Positions 48,480 through 60,494 of a stretch of DNA of 64,000 nucleotides are shown one piece after another; within the stretch, counting starts at the first letter, position 1; the number at the start of each line of letters is the position of its first letter. The notes below the pieces were generated by a model. That model made no database searches, was not told the DNA's origin, and worked only from the letters and a program-made list of their open reading frames with translations. The DNA is taken from assembly GCA_008711295.1 (NCBI GenBank), contig VUYV01000045.1, forward strand, positions 1,998,842-2,062,841, in the 5' to 3' direction. A program made the position numbers and the translations under genes. This DNA is from Anarhynchus alexandrinus. Lineage: Eukaryota > Chordata > Aves > Charadriiformes > Charadriidae.

Positions 48480-48725
48480 CAAAAACAATAACAGACTTTG
48501 CCCTCATGTGAAGACAGCTCCGCTGGCTTGGAAATGGACGGACTCGCAGATGTGAAATCAAGGGAGGCTTTCCGGTGATTGCTGAATCATTTCTTCCTTT
48601 GTTATCACTACAGGGCTTCCTGTCAGCAAGTCAATAGTGCATTCAGGATACCGCTCAAAGGCCAGATCCGATTCACTGAGGAGCCCCAATTAGCCATGTG
48701 ATGTCAGGGGACCTTTTCACATCTA
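48480..48725. promoter_or_regulatory. Candidate conserved regulatory block
   Basis: Complex, balanced-composition sequence in an AT-rich setting with CCAATTAGCC, TGCTGAATCA (AP-1/MAF-like half), CCTTTGTTATC (SOX-like CTTTGTT) and TGATGTCA. No open frame. The role is inferred from motif content only. Confidence 0.3.
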
Positions 48726-48729
48726 ACAC

Positions 48730-50930
48730 AGTAACATTGTACCAGAATAAAGGTTATCCACTTAAAAATGTGAAGGAGTGAAAGCAAACTGGAGCACACC
48801 CATGTACCACTTTTGGGGGCTATAACAGATTTTTACAGTGTGCATATCAAGATTCCTTCTGTTCTTCCCCTTTCCTCCATCAGATAAGCACTATTCAATG
48901 GGATTTTCTTGTTTTTATTTTAAAGGAATAGAATGTGAGTTACATGCAGGCCAGGCCCTTTAAGGGAATGAATACACAAGTTTTACTGAGAGTAAAACAA
49001 GTGTAGCTGTCACCCTGTCTTTGGAGTTATTGGATGAGGAGCTCCAGATAACCAAGACTGAAAACCCATTCTGACCTATTCTGTGTAAGCTGCCTCTGCA
49101 CAGGCAGAGAAGAAGATGGGTAAGTCCTCAGGCTTTAGGGCTACAGAGGAAATTAGGCATTACGTGTAGTTGTCACTGATAGCTGGACTTCAGCAGAAAG
49201 ACTCAGTTACACAGGGCTAACTAACCAGCGCAGCCACCTCTGCCTCTTACCTGAGCACAGGTCCCTGCCCCAGGGCAGCCTGAAGCCTACGGCAGCAGAG
49301 GTCTGACACCTGCACCCCACGCTGTCCTGGGGGCAGCCTGGTCCCCGCCAGAGACAGCCACACATCAAAGGAAAAGTGCAGATTTGTAACTAAATGTCCC
49401 ACTCTTACTGTTCCTACAATGACTCTTGGTGACAGATTACTCTCATTTTTTTCTTTTCCATGAGAGAAAGAAACCAGCTCTCAACATGACAAATGTCCAG
49501 CATAATTATGTGTTTAAAAAAAAAAAAGAATGGAGACAGCAAAAGCACTTTCCACCCTTAAAACGAGGACTGCCGTCACACTCAGTAATCGCAAAGAAGT
49601 ACTGTGAAGTGAGAGAGATTTCTTTTTTTTTTTTAAGGGAAAAAGAATTAAAGGAAGATACACACAGGATTTGTTCTCCAGGGAACCCTTTCAACTTCAA
49701 TGGAGAAGACATCATAACATGACAGGTTAAGGCTCCAACAGGTTTTTACTGCAAATTAGTACTTGCAAGGTGACCTATTATTTTGTTTAGGAGGTTGCAT
49801 AGCTATTGCCCATAATACTCCAATTTCTTTGTTGTGCTGGGCTAAGATCCCTTCTGCTCAATCCACGTACCACCCAGCAATAAACCCTGCCAGGCTGTAA
49901 TAACTCCCCAGGGCTTACTTACTATGCTACATTAGAAGACCAGATGATGGTGAATGGAATATGTATTTTATTAATCTCTTCCTGCCTGTTCCAAAGCATG
50001 CATCTTATTTCAAATGATGCATCCAGGAACAGAGGACTTGCATTTCAATTAATAACAACAAAGAAAACCCACCTGCGCTGCCAAAAAATCTTCCAGTGAT
50101 TTTATGAACTTCTGAGTCCACATAACCTGGAAATGAACAATCAAATGCACAAAAGAAAACATTGGCAATGTTTTATATAAAGCCATGTATACAAAATATG
50201 CTGTGAAAAGGGAATAACACTGCTTTTTAAAATGCCTATATCCAAAGCTCAAACTCTATAAGGAGATTGTCCATGCAATTCATATTATAGTTATAGCTGC
50301 ATTCCAAAAGGAGGTAACTGAAACAAGGACTATATAGCTTTTTTTTATTATTATTACCAAGATTACACTTGATATCTGTTTAAATACAGTCATAGTTCAG
50401 CTATCAGTTTTTGCTTGAATAAAGCTAGTTTCTCTAAACTTCTCCTGTGTGGTAATGAGCTAAAAGTCTCTGTGGGAGTCTTAATTACTTCCTACATCAC
50501 ACTTTCAGTATTTTCATTGAGATTTGGAAGAAAAAGGAAAAAAACAATCCAAGACTCCCAGCAAGTCTAATCTCACAGGTAATAGCGTTCAGGAATATTC
50601 AATTAGGTCAAAGATAGTACTGCCTTTGAAGAGGAGTTAATATTTTCATGTGAAATGCTGTATTTTACACCAGGGAGGAGTAGGGTTTTTTGAGTTAATT
50701 TGTACTTCTCTTACCACATAGGTTACCATAAACTTCAGGGTTTAAAGTTTCATTACTTGCATCTTCAGACAGTTGCATCCCAGCTTTTAGAGATGATGGA
50801 ACATGACAAGTACACAGCATGCACAGACAGCCTGAACATGCTCAACTAATAAAAAAACCCTGAATGTTACAATAAAAAGTCTGCTTTGCCATATCATGTC
50901 ACTACAGGCATCTGAATTGAAAGTACTAAC
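48730..50930. other. Intergenic, no gene seen
   Basis: Poly-A and poly-T runs near 49515 and 49622. A GC-richer patch at about 49.2-49.36 kb has no CpG cluster. No exon chain or recognised repeat. Confidence 0.5.
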
Positions 50931-50931
50931 T

Positions 50932-50950
50932 GGGGGGGGGGGGGGGGGAN
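50932..50950. repeat. Poly-G run of 17 ending at an N
   Basis: Seventeen G (50932-50948) are followed by A and an N at 50950. Homopolymer G runs often break assemblies, so the true length is uncertain. The G-run could fold as a quadruplex on this strand. Confidence 0.9.
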
Positions 50951-50954
50951 ACTA

Positions 50955-52600
50955 ACCACCACAAAAAAAAAAGGCAGACTTTGCTAAATGGCACAAGCTT
51001 TTATCTTTTTGTGCCTTGAATATGAGTTCTTTCCTTAGACAATCTTAGTACTTCCCTTTTTTTTGCTCATTTTTTCTAGCATAGCTCTATTTTCATGAGC
51101 CATTAAGCCACTTTCTTTATTTGTGAGTCTTTGAGACAAAGCATTCATCTTGATCAGAGACAAACAAGGCTACCCAGCAACACAATACAGAAAACTAGCA
51201 ATAACACAGTAGCTTCAAGTATTACTGTGTTTTTTCTGCATAAGTCTAACAAACTAACACATTCTTAAGTACAGCCACAGCATAATTTCCTCTGTCCTCA
51301 GAATTATCTACACCTTTCAGATAGAAATAGACAAGCTTTATCTTTTATTAGCAGGAACTCTCATATCAGAGTCCCTCAGCTGCAAAACCTCAGAATCAGG
51401 CTTTTAAGCATCAAAGAGAAAAGAACAAATTTACAAACAACCAACCCCCACACACACTACAATAAACAAAACCTTCTAATCTCCTTACATTAAGTAACAA
51501 TACCTTTTTTTTTAACAGTTTACTATTGGAAATAAGTAACCACCTCCTCTCAATAAACTACCACATCCCATCCCTTCTCTAAGTAGGCACAGCTGAAATA
51601 CAGGCCCTTGGGTTTTGTCACCTGTCTCTTTTATTCTCATCAAGCAGATTAAGTTATCTATTTAAGGTGAGTTTTTTTCCCCCAATACCACTTAGAAGAC
51701 AGGCGAAGCAGTAAAATGAGGTAGCTGTTGTATTTATCTGCTGTTTAGATGACTCTATACTAAATAAGTAATGTAGATTAGAATATACCTGCAAAACATA
51801 CAGTATGTGTTTTGATTATGATGAAAAAAGAGTTACTATTGTCATTGCTGTAATATTCTGGTACAAATAAGTTAATGGTTTAAAGTCCTTCAATTTTAAA
51901 GAAATTCTAAAGATATGATGTTTTTATCATAAGCTCTGCTACTGCTATAGAATTCATATTACACTTTGGTAATTTACTGTCTAGTGGTGCTCAAGAATAT
52001 GAGTAGAACTGAAATGGAAAAACAACCTAATTCTGCTCTTTGTCCTCTGACAGTGGTTGCTACCCCATGGCAGGGAAAGCTGAACTTTGTGTAAAGACAG
52101 TTTCCAAGAGCTGTAGCTTACAGCCTGACATACTAAGGTCAACCACTACTTTGTATGCAGTGTTACAAACTGTATTAGGCCAGAAGATGCTTATTTGTGG
52201 CTTAGTAGTACTTTCCACAAGGCTGGGACAAATAATCAGGGTGGAATTATTTCTGCTGAGTTAAGTCTGCCCATGCTCATGAGTCAATGAGATGGTTGAC
52301 TAACATCATTGAAGTGATTAAAGTACCTCAGGTGCATTCAGGGAAGTAGGTGCTGTTAGTAATCCCTGTGACTGAGGTGAGGAAGGTGATTTATGTGCTC
52401 TGGGTGTCAAGGTGGTGACCCAGGTGGGTTTTTTTAGTTCTGAGAAATATCAGGACACAAACTTTTGTCTTACATAGACCCTGCTGTATACATAAATTAT
52501 GTAGACTGAAAAATGAGAGGATTTTTTTTTTTTTCTCGTGGGAACTCAGGTAGAGTGCAAGCTCTCCTTTTGTTTATCATGGATATGAAAGCTGTGATTC
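50955..52600. other. Intergenic, no gene seen
   Basis: AT-rich sequence with short open frames only. No repeat family was recognised. Confidence 0.5.
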
Positions 52601-52631
52601 ACTTGTTTTTCTTATTCTACCTTCTTCTAAG

Positions 52632-52797
52632 GAAGCTATTGTACCACTGTGATAGACTGGGATGAGAAAGATATACGTGAAACTACTCAAAAGGACCGGG
52701 AAAAGAAAAAGGCAGCCCTTACTGCAGCTATCAAACCCAAGCATTTGAATAGAAAAATAGCTCAGGGGAGTTTTTCTATGTTACTTTTATTTTTAAT
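52632..52797 (+). CDS. Isolated exon-like segment, charged helical peptide, unknown
   Basis: A strong acceptor (TTTTTCTTATTCTACCTTCT followed by TCTAAG) precedes 52632, and a donor-like AAT|GTAAGA follows at 52798. In the frame entered with two bases left over, the segment encodes a hydrophilic, Lys/Glu/Asp-rich stretch that includes CTTVIDWDEKDIRETTQKD and KKKAALTAAIKPK and reads like a coiled-coil or charged helix. The last part (SFSMLLLFLM) is less protein-like, so the true exon may end earlier. No partner exons were found nearby. It may be an internal or last exon of a gene reaching outside the visible model, or a pseudogene fragment. I cannot name it. Confidence 0.4.
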
Positions 52798-52799
52798 GT

Positions 52800-55060
52800 A
52801 AGATGTATTTATGATTATGTGGCTATTTTGCAATTTTTCTGGTGTCTACCTGTCTAGAAGCAGGGCACTGCAGCTTCTCTGTTCTGGATCAACCAGAGCA
52901 CCCTCCTGTGTTCCCTTATTTCATTGTAAATACTGCTGTGCTCATGGCATAGGGAAATGCTCCTGTTCTAGGACAGGCTTTTCTTTCAGGTAATTGTTCA
53001 GTCTTTTTAGGGAACTGCCAGAGAAGAGAATAGGAAAAAGGATAAATACCTAGCAGGAATGATCCCACAGCGATGATCCTGTAGCATGTTCTTAACATCT
53101 TAGGTGTAGCTTTCAATTAAGGCTTTTGTTAAAACAACAATGCAAAGCAATATTTACTGTATACCTCAATTTTAAGTCAGGCTTCTTGCTCAGGAGGAAG
53201 AAATCTTCATTATGTTCCTTGTATATGAACAGATGAAATAATCTCTCTTCTTTTCCTGTGTTAATTATCATGTGTGTAGCTCCATGGAAAAACTGATGTT
53301 TTATTTTTCTTCTCAAAACCAAATGCAAAACCTAGCATTAACAGTATAGTTTGAAGTGCAATTAGGACTTCTGCGAGCCTGGAAATGTAAGGTGTCCCAT
53401 TGTGGTTTTGGGAGTCATGTTTTGGGAGAGGAACTGTATAGTTAGTAATGATGCTTAAAATAAATGTGCAAAACTCTTTCAAGAATATGCAGTTTAGCCA
53501 TGTTAATAATAATTGTAAAATGAATGCAAGCCATCTTTATTCCCTTATTTGGTGCATTGAAGTTTACCTACAAGTGGTCTCTGGAGGGAAACAATGCAGG
53601 ATTAGTGATCTGAATATGATGATTTTTGTATAAGTTTGGGGTTTTTTTAAGTACAGTCTGATTAATACTGACCTGCTTTCTGAAGTTGATCTTCTACTGT
53701 AGCATTTTCTTCTTTCCAGTCTTCTCCAGGTCTCCATTAAGTCTGAAAGTCCGCATCTAGTTCAGGTATTACAGAAAGAACAATATGTAATAAGTCACAG
53801 CAGATGAAAACTCAGTTCCAATTTCTGAGTAGGTAAATGCTGTGTGAAGGATTGCACTGGCAACTTGCCAAAATTTTAAGGACTACATCTAACTTGTGAT
53901 AAAGAAACTGTGTACAATAGCATTCATTGTACCTTCCTTATTAGAGGAACAGTCATTGCTTGTTTTAGTCTTGCTAGCAACAGAAGCATGAAATTTAGCT
54001 TTGCCCGTGACTGATTCCTTGTGTTCCAGGTCCAGCCAGTCTTTTCTCAAACAGATTTGAAGAGAAGTCCTGGGGAATTGTCAACATCAGTTACAGTCAT
54101 GCAGTGTCTGATCCTATAATTGGATGTCACTTTGTTTCTTTACGTAAAACTTCAGAGGGTTGCTCAGGTCCATGAACTCAAGCAGACAATTTGGTGTTAG
54201 ATTTGAGAAGAATTACTGTACTGACTTATTAGGACCAAATTTTGTATTAAATGTTTTTTCTTTGATTTCTTTTTTCTTTGTCCAGGGAACATTCTGGAAT
54301 AAGACAAGCATCTTGAGTTAGAGACATATTGTACTTCCTTTTCTCTTTCAAAAGTTTATTCAACTAAAGATTCAGAAGTCAGGTTGATAGTAATTATCAC
54401 TTACAGGTACTACAGCATGTCTAGCAGATCTGATTGCCATGTATTACCTTTTGACTAATTGATAAATATGTAACTGTGAAATTAATTATTTTGGGATTAT
54501 TTTTAGGTAGTAGCATAGGTTTGTTTCCTTTTTATGGTTGCCTACCACAGCAATTGATATTAATGATTCTTCCTTTGTTATTTTTATTACTGTTGCCAGT
54601 TTTCTAGCACTAACTAAAACTTGTTGGGTTTTCAACATACACAGAACTTGGGTTTCTCTTTTTTGTTGTACTGAGGTCATCATTTGCCACACTAGTGCAA
54701 GATGCCATCAGGTGGAAATGACTAGTGCCTGCGTTCCCTTTATTAGAATTAGTGCTTTAATTATAGGATTGTCAGAACTTATTAAGCAAATACAGGTGCT
54801 ACAGCTGACAGACCTTATGCCTGTGGTTATCATGCACTTTATCCATGTATAACCTCAGCTTGGTTACGTGATATTACAGTTTCAGCCCAAACTAATGCTA
54901 AATCAAGGGGTTCAGAGCTGTATAAAGAAGCCTGAAAATTCACCAGTGGTAAAAACTAGGAGCTCTGAGAGGCCAAAATTAAGACTGGAGTCCTGTCTGT
55001 GTGTGCTGAGTGAGAAGCGGTCGTTATCCTGGTCCTTATGTAGCCTTATTGGAGAGCTCA
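52800..55060. other. No supported gene; possible intron or intergenic
   Basis: AT-rich with several donor- and acceptor-like words but no phase-consistent exon pair. An ATG-initiated plus frame of 104 codons at 54538-54852 has no splice support. Confidence 0.45.
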
Positions 55061-55067
55061 GAATGTG

Positions 55068-55112
55068 AGAAAAATTAAAGATGAGGAAACTAAGGCATTA
55101 AAATTAAGAAAC
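55068..55112 (-). mobile_element. Short MIR-like remnant, minus orientation
   Basis: AAAGATGAGGAAACTAAGGC followed by ATTAAAATTAAG resembles the MIR antisense text (cagatgaggaaactgaggc, then acagagaggttaag). Only about 45 bp matches, so chance is possible. Confidence 0.35.
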
Positions 55113-56092
55113 AGAATGGGTTTATAAAGGCTCTAATGGACTGCTAAGTTCTCATTTTGTATCTACTTAAACTTTGTATCATTTCTCCATAAATTACTAG
55201 AAGGAGGTAATGCAGGGTATCTCTACCACAGGTGGCTCACAACTTGCTTTTATTTCAGCAGAGCTCTGTACAAACACAGTGATTGATAGACAAAAACTGA
55301 GTTTACAAGTTTTGGTCCTCAGCATGCAAAGCACACTGTGTGTAACTTTGTTCTTAAACCAAAGCAAACGCATGTAGACTTCAGCTGAGTTGGAATTCCT
55401 AAAATGAATAAAAATAAGTAAAAGAAATGTAGCTGAAGTGCAAATCTTGTGCTAATAATCTGGCTTTTGTTTTGAAGTGACATATACAATTAGTGCAGTA
55501 TACAAGTAAAGGAAATCCTTTATTAGTCTAGATCTTCAGCAGAATGGTGATTTTTTTTTTTTGTTTGTTTGTTTTAAAACATTTTGACCTGTGGGAAATG
55601 GAAGAGAGGGGATAGAAGGGCTTTCTGAAAAATAAATGTGCTTAGCTGGCCTGCTACTGTCGAACCAACCACCTCTTTTCAGCTGTGCTGTTAAAGCCAT
55701 GCTATTGGAGAGGATGTACTGATTTTTGGAAGAGTCGAGAGTGAAGGATGGTGAACACCTGTGGGCAACCAGGGAGGTACAGTCTTCCAGGTTTTTATTG
55801 CCAAGTACTTTGGGCAAACATCGTGGGGACCTGCTGGTTCCTGACTGCAGGCAAAATTGCCCTCCGATAGGTATGTGGGTGGAGGGTTTTATTTGGGCAG
55901 GGAAAGAAGGAACAGGTACTCAGAGAGGAAGGGAACTTCATTTCCCTCCAGAAAAAAAGACGTGTGAAGAAACTGGATACCGGGGGAAGTGCTCTTTCTC
56001 GTCGTCCCCGTCCCGCCCCCCGCCAGAGACGGGGCTTCCCCGGGGAAAAAGCCTCGCTGCCCGGTGCCGGCGGGGCCTGTTCCCCCGCGGGG

Positions 56093-56107
56093 CCACCAGG
56101 TGGCGCC
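56093..56107 (+). promoter_or_regulatory. Near-consensus CTCF-binding site
   Basis: CCACCAGGTGGCGCC matches the known vertebrate CTCF core (CCASYAGRKGGCRSY) at every core position. It lies in the middle of the CpG island. As written, the core is on the plus strand. CTCF at promoters commonly anchors loops or separates domains, and that role is inferred here. Confidence 0.7.
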
Positions 56108-56334
56108 GTTGCGCCGCGCCCGGCAGCGGCGGGGCCGTGTCGCGCCGGGGGCGGTGGGTCCTGCCGGGGCTTGCAGGGGCGAAGCGCAGACGGCCCCTCT
56201 GGGGTTGGCGGAGGCGATACTGCCCTCCGAGGAAGGCGCGGAAAAGCGCTGCGTCTCCCAGGGGAAGGGCCGGGGTCAGGCAGCGAGCCGCCGTAAGCGC
56301 CGCCTTGGACCGTGAGCAACGGGAGGGCGCGGCG

Positions 56335-56421
56335 ATGTTCGCCGCTTGCGGGGTGGCCCAGCGCTGGGCTTGCTCCGGGGGCTGCCGGGCTGCCTCCGCG
56401 GAGAAGACTTCTAGTCTCTCG
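56335..56421 (+). CDS. Possible first coding segment of the plus-strand gene
   Basis: The ATG at 56335 (G at -3) opens 29 codons: MFAACGVAQRWACSGGCRAA and a short Ser-rich end before TAG. The Arg-containing, Ala/Cys-rich, acid-poor start resembles a mitochondrial presequence. A moderate donor (TCTC|GTAGGG) just before the stop could splice out in phase 2. No downstream exon was confidently joined to it, so it may instead be an upstream frame or untranslated. Confidence 0.25.
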
Positions 56422-56519
56422 TAGGGGGGAGAGAAAAGCCTGCAAGGATCTAAATGCAGGCTAAGGCCAGAGCTAAAACGCAATAATGCCTTTTTCCAGC
56501 AGCGTTTTCCACTTTTAAA

Positions 56520-56928
56520 ACTGCCATTAGTTACTCAGCTTCCGGTTTGCAGCTGGGTGTCCATGTCCCAGTGCGGGCTGAGTTATCTGCTGATAGCTCA
56601 CAACAACTTGATCGAGCTCCACAGAACCGTACCTCTTCCGTGAGGCTTTTGGAAAAAGTTTTGATGGTCCAGCCTGGGACTTCCCCAGTGCCAGCCAGTG
56701 ACGTGATTGTCATCCTGGGAGCTTGATAGAATTTTGTATATATTTCATTATTTTCTTTTTATTTTATTATTAATATTTCATTAAAGTAGTTTAGTTCCTT
56801 CTAAGCTCATATGTCTCTTTTTCCCGCCTCTGCCTCTCTCTTTGAAGAGGGGTGGGGAGCATCTGTTGGTCCCATCTGGGGTGCCCCAAGTCCCCAGTAG
56901 CCGATTCGGCCTAAATCACGACAAGAAG
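56520..56928 (+). mobile_element. Probable endogenous retroviral LTR remnant
   Basis: The 3' half has the layout of an avian ERV LTR: an AT-rich TATA-like stretch (TTGTATATATTTCATT), ATTAAAGTAGTTTAGTTCC as signal and R/U5 start, a pyrimidine-rich segment, then GGGGTGCCCCAAGTCCCC and an end at GCCTAAATCACGACA. The 5' limit is approximate, and no target-site duplication or internal coding region was seen, so it would be a solo or partial LTR. It carries no protein-coding part. I identify it from memory of bird LTR ends, so the family is not named. Confidence 0.5.
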
Positions 56929-56934
56929 CATGAC

Positions 56935-59915
56935 ACAAAGTTAAGAAGAGAGTACAGGCTGTAGCCTAAAAAAGTCAGGAACCAGGAGAGTAGAGCTTTG
57001 TAAGACATTTAACCTGTGAGGTGGCAACTGCTGGTGCAAGTTTTCCTTTGGGCATACTGCTGTAGCGTGCTTGGGAAATATACTCAGCATGCAAGGAAAA
57101 CTGAGGCTCAGCAAAGCTTTTCTCAGAAACATCTCAGCATCTCTTATCTGAAGGACGTAGGAATAAATGTCAGTACTTCCCTGTATGTGGATTTTAATAC
57201 AGCAAAAACAAGTCAAGATTGCGTTTGAAAATTTTTTTTAAACTCAGGCAAAAGTTATTAATACATTATGCTGCTTTAATTATTTATGCTGTTTGTCAAC
57301 TTTTTGCATTTCGCTTATCTCTGTACCATCACCAGACTGGTTTCAGATCAGACATTCAAGAAACTGATATTTTTGAAGATTGTAGGTTAGCTTCTTGTCA
57401 GTTTAATTATACCTGAATAGATGCATATGAAGCTGAAATACTGAATTTGGTAATGAGTGAATACAGTTTTTTGGCCAGTAGAGCATATACCATATTTCTG
57501 GTTGTGTAAGTGTTTTTAAATGATGTAATCTTGCTTTGTGAATTTTGCAAAGTAAGCCTAAGAGTAAGAAGGACCGCCTGGCTCATAACAGTTCATTCTA
57601 CCAGTGGCTGGGCTCTGGTCTGGAGAGATAAGCTTTATTTTTCCTTTTTACATCATCTTCTGGGGAGAATTGGGGAGGGTGTGTCTTTAAAGCATCATTG
57701 TAACATCGCTTTGCTGTTAAGCTGAAAAGCTCCATGAGCATATCTCAACCTTGCTTCTGAATGCACCATTTAGCAACTTCTGAGTGATTTGGGCTAGCTC
57801 CATCACTGCTTAATGAGAGCAATTCTTCAACTAATGCATTCACATCAAGAACAGATCTGATGATACAAAATGTTCGTGAATGTTCATGTTCTTGTAATAG
57901 TACTATTACCTAGGCAAAATAATACTTCATTTAAGACATGAAGAGTATACCAGTGCTAGTTCCTTAAGGCTTGCCCTTAAAGAGAGTGACCAGTATGAAA
58001 TACATCAAGTTTGACAAGATGATTTCTGCTGTGTTGCTTTCCAAAAAGCTTTGAGACTCAACAGTCCAGGCCTTAACAGCTACAAAGTCTTAAAAAAGCT
58101 AACAGAGCTTTTGAACACCTTATTCCATAAGTTCTGGCCCATGTAAGATCTACCTGTTATTACGTAGTAAAAAAAACACCTCACAATTATTTGATTACAC
58201 TAAGAACAAGTTTTATAATAAGTGACTATAAAGTTTCTCAGTGTTTACATCCTTGTAGCAGTAATATTTTTCACCTGTGCATCTGTAGTTTTATATGGAA
58301 TTGAGAGGCTACTTAGGCTGTATACCTGTCATTATCTCACATTAAGGCTACAAATGCCCTTAAGAAGTCTAAGTTTTAAGAGCCTGAGAGTTGAACGTGG
58401 AGCATACTTAGGGATATTGAGCATGGCAAAGCATACCTTGTTAATAAAAGGTATTTACTTAAAAAGGCTAGGTGGATTACAAGTTGTCCTGTATCAAAGC
58501 TAAAGCAAACAGAGTGGTTCAGACTATATTGTGAAGTAGATATCAGTGTTGCTACAGAGGCAATATGAACTTTTGCTCTCTATCCCAGCAATGTACCCAG
58601 TCCAGGTACCAGCAGCCATTGTGCTGTTCCCAATATTATTTTACGCAGTCCTGGGTTTAAGGCTCACAAGCGGGTGGTTGTCGGGGTTAACGAGAAGGGT
58701 GGCTTCTGTACAACTTGTGTTTGGGCAAGCACAGTTTTGAACTGGGAAACTGTAGCAATTGCGTAAGGGTTTCTTGTTTGCTTTTTTGTTTCTTAAAGTG
58801 AGTTGTTTTCAAAATTAGTTACATACTAAAGTATATTGGAGGGTTTTTTCCCTCCAAATGATGGATAGACTACCATAGGAAAATGCAACTTTGTACCTGT
58901 TTCAATGTATCAACAAAAAATGGTTGCTCCTATATTTTGGCTTTAAAACTAAAGATTGAAAACTTCCCTGAACTTCACAGAATACTTTACACATATTTTC
59001 TGGTAACAACCTCTTCCCTGGTCTGAGATCAGAGCTTCAAGTGAGCCAGAGAAGGAAATGAACTGAAGTATCGTGCTGGTTTGACTATACTGTTTTGGGG
59101 ACCACGCAGATCTAGAAGGTATCTTCTTTTGTGCTTGACAAATTTAAAGACGTGTCTGGTAATGTTACTGCTAAGCTCTGCTGGACCCGAGCCAGCCAAC
59201 TCCCAAGTCTGTCGTCCTCCTGAGCTGAATTCTGAATCCAGGGATCTGCAACTGGAGAGTTGAGTAGCCTGGGCATGGGAGGAGCTAATTTCCCCCTGGG
59301 TGGCTTCAAGAGTTTGGGAACTGCAGTGCTGGCACACCTGAGTAACTGCGTGTGCGTCAGCTCAACCCAGCTGTGTTTAGTAGCTCTGACTGAGCACTGC
59401 CTGTACTACAGCTTAGGTGTTGTTTTGCAGAGCCACACAGTAGTCACAATTTGCCTAGTTTCTCATTATCCTTTATAATGAAGAGCTGTAACTATATTTA
59501 CATAAATATATGTAATTAATGAGAGTCAAATAAGCACCAAGTGGCAAGCATTTCCCTCCCTGGATTGCGTTGACAAATAACTTTTTAGTTATTTTCTTGT
59601 GCTAGTTATGAGCCAAGAGATAACAAATATGTGCAAGGAGTGTGTGTGTTTGTGGACTCTTGAATCTTTCGGACAGGTGAAGGATTAAGAGGTATTTCTA
59701 GACATTATTTACCCCTTGACTTTAGCAGACAAAGGATTCTGCACACACTGGAGGTGTCTGTATTTCTTCCCCTCAAGCTCCATGTGTGCCACACTATCAC
59801 ATCCTGCTACATCAGGGATTCTACTTACTCTCTTCTGCCTACATTTTCAAAAGAGGAGGATACCTGGTTGACCTGCATATCCTGTGACTTTTTTTTTTTT
59901 TAAATATCTGCTGTG
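56935..59915. other. Candidate first intron; several weak exon-like segments
   Basis: Possible exons occur but do not form a unique chain. One ends at 57551 (TGCAAA|GTAAGC) in a frame that would enter 59919 in phase 0. An open segment follows an acceptor near 58238 and ends at an AAAAG|GTATTT donor near 58450. A 70-codon open segment at 57016-57228 lacks an ATG. None is called. Confidence 0.35.
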
Positions 59916-59918
59916 CAG

Positions 59919-59962
59919 TTTTCTGTATTAAATATTTGTATTGTCTTTGTGAGCTTGGACAG
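59919..59962 (+). CDS. Candidate exon a of the plus-strand gene (44 nt)
   Basis: The acceptor is a long T tract then AAATATCTGCTGTGCAG, and the donor is GGACAG|GTAAGT, a perfect consensus match. In phase 0 it gives 14 hydrophobic codons (VLNICIVFVSLD) plus two bases. Splice sites are strong, and coding nature is unproven. Confidence 0.4.
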
Positions 59963-60474
59963 GTAAGTTTTATTCTTGGAGGAGGAAGAAAGGGATTTGC
60001 CAACGTTCTTTTAGTTTAGTTCTGATCTGCCATTCTTACAGATGGTCTAACTAATGGCGAAAACTAATACACGTGTGTTCATGCCTTGCTTGAAGCACAC
60101 TGATAGTGTTGTCTAACATTCAAGAAAGATGGTCATTTCCTCATGCAGAACTTGAGCATTACAGTCAAGGGGTCCCTTGGGTTTTTGTTTTTTTTTTGCT
60201 TTTTATCCCAACCATATATGCTTTAATTGAATTAAGTGATTTTTATTGGGACATCTGGAGAGAAATCTGAGTGTTGACACAAAAAGCTAATTGCCGTGCC
60301 AGGAACATATACTACTCCAAAACAGAGTCAACAGTGTAAATGGCAAATTCTGTCATTCTAGTATGTTTTCAGTAAACACATTGGAATGGGAATATAAAAG
60401 GATAAAGAAAGCATAACTATGTAAGTTTCTTCTGCAAAAGTTGTAAGTAGCCACTGATTTTTTTTTTTTCTCAG

Positions 60475-60494
60475 GATTTTCCTTATCACCCCAG
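60475..60494 (+). CDS. Candidate 20-nt microexon b
   Basis: An unbroken T tract followed by TCTCAG forms a very strong acceptor, and CCCCAG|GTAAGG is a strong donor only 20 nt later. With one base completing the previous codon it encodes IFLITP and leaves one base, which fits the phases of both neighbours. A long minus-strand open frame (115 codons, 60700-60353) covers the same place and is the competing reading. Confidence 0.35.

Larger units (their letters stand above)
55980..56425. promoter_or_regulatory. CpG island 2, probable promoter
   Basis: Dense CpG (CCGGTGCCGGCGGGG, GTTGCGCCGCGCCCGGCAG, GTGTCGCGCCGGGGGCGG) with sharp AT-rich flanks. It is the stronger of the two islands. Long frames are open on both strands simply because stops are rare at this GC. 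A plus-strand start-like ATG at 56335 has the context GGCGGCGATGT, and donor-like GTAAGC (56293) and GTGAGC (56312) lie just upstream. Candidate exons downstream on the plus strand suggest it drives that direction. A bidirectional promoter is possible. Confidence 0.8.

Noticed and set aside
55726..56424. 232-codon plus-strand open frame through CpG island 2, with 216- and 181-codon minus-strand frames
   Set aside because: All three run open because stop codons are rare at this GC content. The plus frame starts at TTG and the frames overlap on both strands. Only the short ATG segment at 56335 was kept as a possibility.
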